Source: Nilaparvata lugens
Lineage: Eukaryota; Arthropoda; Insecta; Hemiptera; Delphacidae
Assembly (NCBI RefSeq): GCF_014356525.2
Contig: NC_052518.1
Coordinates: forward strand, 98,663,422 to 98,727,421
Length of the DNA stretch: 64,000 nucleotides
Direction of reading: 5' to 3'
Below are positions 59,288 through 64,000 of this stretch, one piece after another; the stretch's first letter is position 1, and each line of letters begins with the position of its first letter. The notes beneath the pieces are model-generated. The model searched no databases. It saw nothing but the letters and a program-made list of their open reading frames with translations, and was not told where the DNA came from. A program made the position numbers and the translations under genes.

Positions 59288-59435
59288 CTAATACAGCCAA
59301 TACAGATAAACCAACGATAAATAACACTTCAAAATAGACCACATACAATTTCTACCAGATGATCGTAAACACTGACACCAGACCTGAACCAGCCAGGGCA
59401 CTCGATTATTATATTATAAACTAATATACTAATTA

Positions 59436-59484
59436 GTAGCGCTCATCGGTATTGGGTTCGATTCCCGGGCTGACAAATAATTTT
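59436..59484 (+). repeat. tRNA-derived SINE fragment
   Basis: GGTTCGATTCCCGGGCTGAC contains a Pol III B box (GGTTCGATTCC, 59455-59465) preceded by TAGCGCTCATCGG. This is the 3' half of a tRNA-like head. No A box or cloverleaf could be completed, so it is not a tRNA gene. Confidence 0.5.
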
Positions 59485-60137
59485 TGTATAGTAGGGCTCA
59501 TCGAATTTCCATCTAGCTGTTTACCCTTTTGTAAATATTTGCAGTAGCAGAAGTGATTTACAGCATTCAATTGGGATTATCGTATAATAATTATTATTTA
59601 TTATATTATCGTAAAGTGTGGTCATGAAGTTCAATTCAGACTGATAGATCCAGTTGCGTGGAGAGAAAACTGTGGATGGAATGATTTCCATTCTTTTCAT
59701 CATCAATTCAATTCTTTTCACTTCACAAGTTTCAATTCATAATTCACTCACAATTACAGCTTCAATTCATGTATAGAATAATGGAATCTAACTATTGTAA
59801 TCTAATCTTATACTTGACAAAACTATGTTATGAATTTAAATTCCAACAATGAATAACAAGTTGATTAGTAATATTTGAAAATGAATTACTGTATTAGTAA
59901 CTCTGCCTACAAGTAGTATGTCCAATGTTAGTAAATTATTTTTAATTATAAGTTATTGTAAATGTAAGTCTAGTTTGTAATAATATTATAACATAGTATC
60001 TACAGGATTGGTTAGAATTCAGTTCTTTCTTTACTTCAACTGTTCTTGATTCAAGTTTCAGTTCAATAACCGTTAAAAACGTTGAAACCGCAAGCATGGA
60101 GGGCATTACAAAATTGTAATAGTAATCTAATAGGCTA
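59485..60137. other. Intron or flank sequence without recognisable feature
   Basis: AT-rich. The minus-strand frames here lack domains and splice context compatible with RBM26. Confidence 0.5.
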
Positions 60138-60138
60138 G

Positions 60139-60288
60139 GGGCCGTTTGCACAGTCAAAGCTTAAACTCGATTTAATCAGCTGGTGGCTTAAACTCAAAAT
60201 GAAACACATTATAACAAACTAGACTTGATACGGATTTAGTCCAGTTTAAAATGAAATTTAGTTTAAACTGACACTGTGCAAACGGCCC
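60139..60288. mobile_element. 150-bp MITE, TIR GGGCCGTTTGCACAG
   Basis: GGGCCGTTTGCACAGTCAAAG and its inverted partner (ACACTGTGCAAACGGCCC) flank an AT-rich core with further inverted TTTAAACT motifs. The flanks suggest a TA-type duplication. Confidence 0.85.
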
Positions 60289-60564
60289 TAAGTAGTGTAA
60301 TTGTAATAATGATTAAAATAGTCTTCCGATCTTATTTAAAGCAAAATTGCAGGAGAAACATTAATTGTATTACTTTCACATGCACATAATATTTTCAAGT
60401 CTCAAATAATACAAAATAATACCACATTAAATAAAATACATCATAAAATAAATTATGGAATGACAAATCAAAAAGATGCAGGATTAAAAGCTAAGCATGA
60501 TTTGGGTATATTAGGAGAATCACAGATTATAATAAAAATATAAAATGGTGCTTAAAAATGTATG

Positions 60565-60838
60565 AATTCAGGGCTACTTTCTTGTATTTATAAAATAGAA
60601 TTATAGTACCCTTTAAAATTAATAAAACAAGAATACAAATTGTAACTACTAGTTTTCGGTGATCACACCATCGTCAGGTTATAAAATAACAAAACTATTA
60701 GTAAACATTTATTGGAAATTTATTTTTATAACCTGACGATAGTGTGAACACCGAAACTAGTACATAGTTACGTTACAATGTGTATTCTTATTTTATTAAT
60801 TTTAAAGGGTACTATCATTCTATTTTATAAAAAAATGG
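60565..60838. mobile_element. Foldback element, TAGTACCC family, second copy
   Basis: AGAATTATAGTACCCTTTAA and its inverted partner enclose a second inverted pair (CACCATCGTCAGGTTATAAA against TTTATAACCTGACGATAGTG). Related to 18716-19140. Confidence 0.75.
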
Positions 60839-60949
60839 TGCTCATAAACAAGGCTTAGCGCTTGCTGGTCATTTGGCTATTAAAATATAGGCTAGTGTAA
60901 TCTAACACTTGCTAGTGTAAAAACGTTTGAGGTTGTAATAGAACTACAT

Positions 60950-61032
60950 AATTTTATTATTTGTCATGAATTTTCACAATGAATAGATAAATTGTTGACG
61001 ACGGTGAAAATTCATGACAAGTAAAATTATGA
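60950..61032. mobile_element. Short palindrome (83 bp)
   Basis: CATAATTTTATTATTTGTCA and TGACAAGTAAAATTATG enclose matching GAATTTTCAC arms. Confidence 0.7.
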
Positions 61033-61039
61033 AAAAAAT

Positions 61040-61558
61040 GAGAGGCTCTAGGCAGTCGGTGGTAAGGACGGGACCTGGAAACATCTACAGCAGATCAACC
61101 AGCCCGACTTCTCCCTACTGAGAGGGTCTCCCATTTGGGTAGAGTGAGTGCCAAATTAATTATATTATTTTTATGTGAGGGTATATCTTGTCAATATTAT
61201 TTGAAATCATATTTTATCATTTGAAAATATTCTTTTTAAATTATCAATAAATATTATATTATTCATTCTACATTTAATTATTTTACAATTAAAACCTTTC
61301 TCATGAGATAAAGAGTAAGATCCAAATTAACCTCTCGTTAGCCAAGCGATATTTAACCCCTCATTTATTTGATCAGTACATCTTATTTATCAATTATAAT
61401 ATAACAGCATTATCTTTTATTAATGTCTGTATCCAACTCCTAGAGAGTTAGGACCTGTAATTCTTGTTGAATACAATCAATATTAATTATTTTGTTACAA
61501 TTTTAAATTACATCAGAAATCAAATTAGTTCAACAAACAATTTATCTATTCCATTACA
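61040..61558 (+). other. Probable 5' LTR region of the right-hand gypsy element
   Basis: The stretch ends ...CCATTACA just before a primer-binding-site-like sequence, so it probably holds the LTR. The left border is unknown and the partner LTR lies outside the window. Confidence 0.4.
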
Positions 61559-61578
61559 TGGTGGAGGCGCCGGGTACG
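61559..61578 (+). promoter_or_regulatory. Candidate primer-binding site, alanine-tRNA type
   Basis: TGGTGGAGGCGCCGGGTACG begins with the TGG complement of CCA and resembles the 3' end of a tRNA-Ala. It lies between an LTR-like CA end and a gag frame. Confidence 0.45.
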
Positions 61579-62037
61579 ATTCCCCTATTATAAATTGTTA
61601 CCATAATGTCTAGGGTTGTTCTCACAACCTTATAATACCATCACAATACCATACATAATATAACCCCAATATATTCCATCAATAAATACCCCATTACATG
61701 GTGTTGGGCGTCGTTCTCATGAGAAAGAGTTTATTAATTGACAAGATTAGCCTTCAAATTATCTATTGACATTTTCATTTCAGGTCATTATCATAATTAT
61801 TATATTCTGTGTTTGATCTCGTATAATTATGTCCTCTATTCTCTCAACGTACAGGGTAAATATGATAATTGTTATTATTGTTATATTGAGATGAGTAGCT
61901 CTAGTTCTAGTGACTCTGAACAATCACCTAGTGAATTCGAGAATTATTATATTCTGTGTTTGATCTCGTATAATTATGTTCTCTATTCTCTCAACGTACA
62001 GGGTAAATATGATAATTGTTATTATTGTTATATTGAG

Positions 62038-63475
62038 ATGAGTAGCTCTAGTTCTAGTGACTCTGAACAATCACCTAGTGAATTCGAGGTTTCATTATTA
62101 CGTTTACCTATTGATTTAAAAGTAAAATCTCTGGATAAATCAGAATTATTAGAGCTAGGCAAACAGTTAGGTATTCACATCCCTCAATCTGTTAATATTG
62201 AATACTTGAGATTCGCTGTTGACTTGGCAAAAAAAGTTTGTATTTATGTGGACCACGATTCAGGAGCTAGAGATGCTCTAAGTCGATTACTTAAGTTAGG
62301 GTCCCTGTCTCAACGCGATCGTATTATCTTCCCTATGTTAGCCGATTACGAGCGAATAGTAGGCAAGCTAGGCAGAAATCAAGAACACATCTACGACACA
62401 GTAGCTCCCGATAACTTAGCAAATATCCTAATTCCAGAAAATAATATGGCAGGGAATGATAAAAGACCCTTTGCGAAACCCGAAAGCTATGGGGTACAAA
62501 GAGTGAAGACTTCAACGAGTGGTTGAAAACCTTCAATAGGGCAGCAAAAATAAATAAGTGGGATGAGGATGATAAAATCTTGTATTTACCCCTCTACCTC
62601 AAGAAAACAGCATTGGCAATTTTCGACATATTTTCGGATAAAAATGAAAACGCGACATTTCTTGATGCAGTAGGCCACTTAAAAAGTAAACTTGTAGACC
62701 CTGTTCATGAAGAGACAACCAGACAAAAACTCGAAAACAGAAACAAATTACCAACAGAAACATACACAGAATACACAGCAGATATAATAAAACTTTGTCA
62801 CATTCTTGAGCCTCAAATGTCAGAGAAAAGAATAGTAGGATATGTTTTGAGAGGCTTAGACGTAGGAGCATTGCAACATGTTGCTTTCATGGACAATGCA
62901 TCAGTTGAAGATTTAGAGAAAAATCTCGCCAAATATGAAAGATCTCGCTTCCTTCTAGACAAAAAGTTAGGAATGCATAATGCTTCAATCGAACAGCCTG
63001 TCCAAAAAATAAATGTAGTAGATACTTTAGAGAAGAAATTGAACGATCTGAGTATTGTGGTGAAAAATTTGAGTAGAAATGTAGGTCAATCACAAAATCC
63101 CAATCCTAATAGACAGTTTGGAAATAGGAGCGGAAACTTTTCCCCACACGAAACAAATCAGAACAACTTCCAAAGACAACCTTATTCAAACAATAATAAT
63201 TACAATGATCGCGACAGAAACACACAATCACATAATCCTAATCCTAATAGACAGTTTGGAAATAGGAGCGGAAACGTCTTCCACACGAAACAAATCAGAA
63301 CAATTTCCAAAGACAACCTTATACAAACAATAATTACACACAATCAAAATCAGTCAATTACAGGACACCAATCAACCCTAATAGGACTAGATTCTGTACA
63401 TACTGTAAGAGGAATAATCACTGGAAAGACGATTGTTTTTTCTTATCAAAAAACTCGAATACAGGATCCCGAGCC
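62038..63475 (+). pseudogene. gag: Gypsy Gag with frameshifts
   Basis: The preferred start is ATG 62038 (MSSSSSSDSEQSP). A 147-bp direct duplication (61796-62090) repeats this start and its upstream sequence in frame. The Gag core reads WLKTFNRAAKINKWDEDDKI and RQKLENRNKLPTETYTEY. A one-base shift near 62485 and another near 63270, within a second pair of repeats (NPNPNRQFGNRSGN), break the frame. A CCHC knuckle (C..C....H....C at 63395-63436) is intact in its own frame. This is an inactive or misassembled copy. Confidence 0.78.
63448..63454 (+). promoter_or_regulatory. Candidate -1 frameshift heptamer AAAAAAC
   Basis: A-AAA-AAC is in phase with the zinc-knuckle frame, shortly before that frame's TAG at about 63476. 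The protease frame is -1 from it. This is the strongest known type of slippery site. Downstream structure not assessed. Confidence 0.6.
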
Positions 63476-64000
63476 TAGACGAATCGGATATGAACTTGGG
63501 ATCCGGATTTGAAAAACAAAGCGCTGAATTTCCATTTGATAATTATTCTCCAAATTCAATTGATAAAGAAGAAATCACATGTAATATAATATCTTCTGTA
63601 TCAATGAAAGATGAACAATCCAAAGCGATAGAATTTGTCAGGCAGTTTTTTCTCAATGCCAATAATAATCAGTTATACTCAAATGAAAGTGAAATTAATT
63701 GCTCTAACGAAATAGAAAGTGAAACCAACTTCAAACAGCTATTGTCTTCCGAAATGCATGCTCAGCACGAACTTGGAATGAATGGATCATTGACTAAAGA
63801 GAGAAGAATTCAAGTCCCAGTACTTACTATTAATGGAAAATTCAAAGGAAAAGATGTATCAATTACCATTGACACCGGTACGAACGTAAACATAGTTCAA
63901 AAAAATCTTTTAAGTAGCGATGATCTAAAACATTTGAAAAATAGTAGTATTGCTTTATCGGTAGCTAATGGTTCATTAATGCCGATCACAGGAATGATCT
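63454..64000 (+). CDS. pol: Gypsy Pol N-terminus with protease, runs off the window
   Basis: The frame is open from 63454 to the window end. After an acidic spacer, an aspartic protease begins near 63805 (RRIQVPVLTINGKFKGKDVS, then ITIDTGTNVNIVQ with the catalytic DTG at about 63871). RT and the rest lie beyond 64000. There is no ATG of its own, so it is probably expressed by frameshift from Gag. Confidence 0.82.

Noticed and set aside
59455..59465. tRNA gene at the B-box match
   Set aside because: No A box, acceptor stem or cloverleaf around it; it is best explained as a SINE remnant.

Overview
The window looks like insect nuclear DNA, possibly hemipteran (planthopper-like), although the species is an inference. 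It is AT-rich, contains a nuclear copy of mitochondrial ND1, and is packed with Ty3/gypsy, Jockey/CR1-like LINE, mariner, PIF/Harbinger and hAT sequences plus many foldback elements. The only host gene I can support is on the minus strand: the 3' two thirds of an RBM26/RBM27 homologue (Drosophila swm). Nine phase-compatible exons run from 59287 down to 18023 and end in a C-terminus reading DRSWRR. Most of the other elements sit in its introns or flanks.

Layout. 1-15743: a decayed gypsy element. It has two LTR-like direct repeats (3690-4050 and 15389-15743), gag, two retropepsin-like domains, RT/RNase H/integrase, and an unrecognised third ORF (10964-13983) broken by two LINE insertions. A 160-bp tandem array precedes the left LTR-like copy. 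A different set of arrays (69 bp and 20 bp) precedes the right copy. 15744-18022: noncoding, probably the host gene's 3' side. 18023-30769: the last exons of the RBM26 gene, with LINE, mariner, PIF/Harbinger, hAT and foldback insertions between them. 30770-49435: one large intron. It holds an old gypsy integrase split by a complete errantivirus-like provirus (31948-39174, identical 171-bp LTRs), a long inverted-repeat element, a 5.1-kb TIR element carrying a LINE, and a rearranged mariner. 49436-59287: further RBM26 exons with LINE, mariner, MITE, NUMT and palindrome insertions. 59288-64000: SINE and MITE fragments, then the 5' end of another gypsy element that runs off the window.

Most distinctive signals: (1) arrays at 13990-15370 in which nearly every monomer is a small hairpin with a GNRA-type loop and paired stem changes; (2) the unidentified third ORF and the doubled protease of the first gypsy element; (3) three separate snap-back inverted duplications, one at a gypsy integrase and two forming both ends of mariner elements; (4) a possible alternative last exon of the RBM26 gene, and a mariner only 22 bp upstream of one of its splice acceptors; (5) in-frame -1 slippery heptamers in two different gypsy-class elements.
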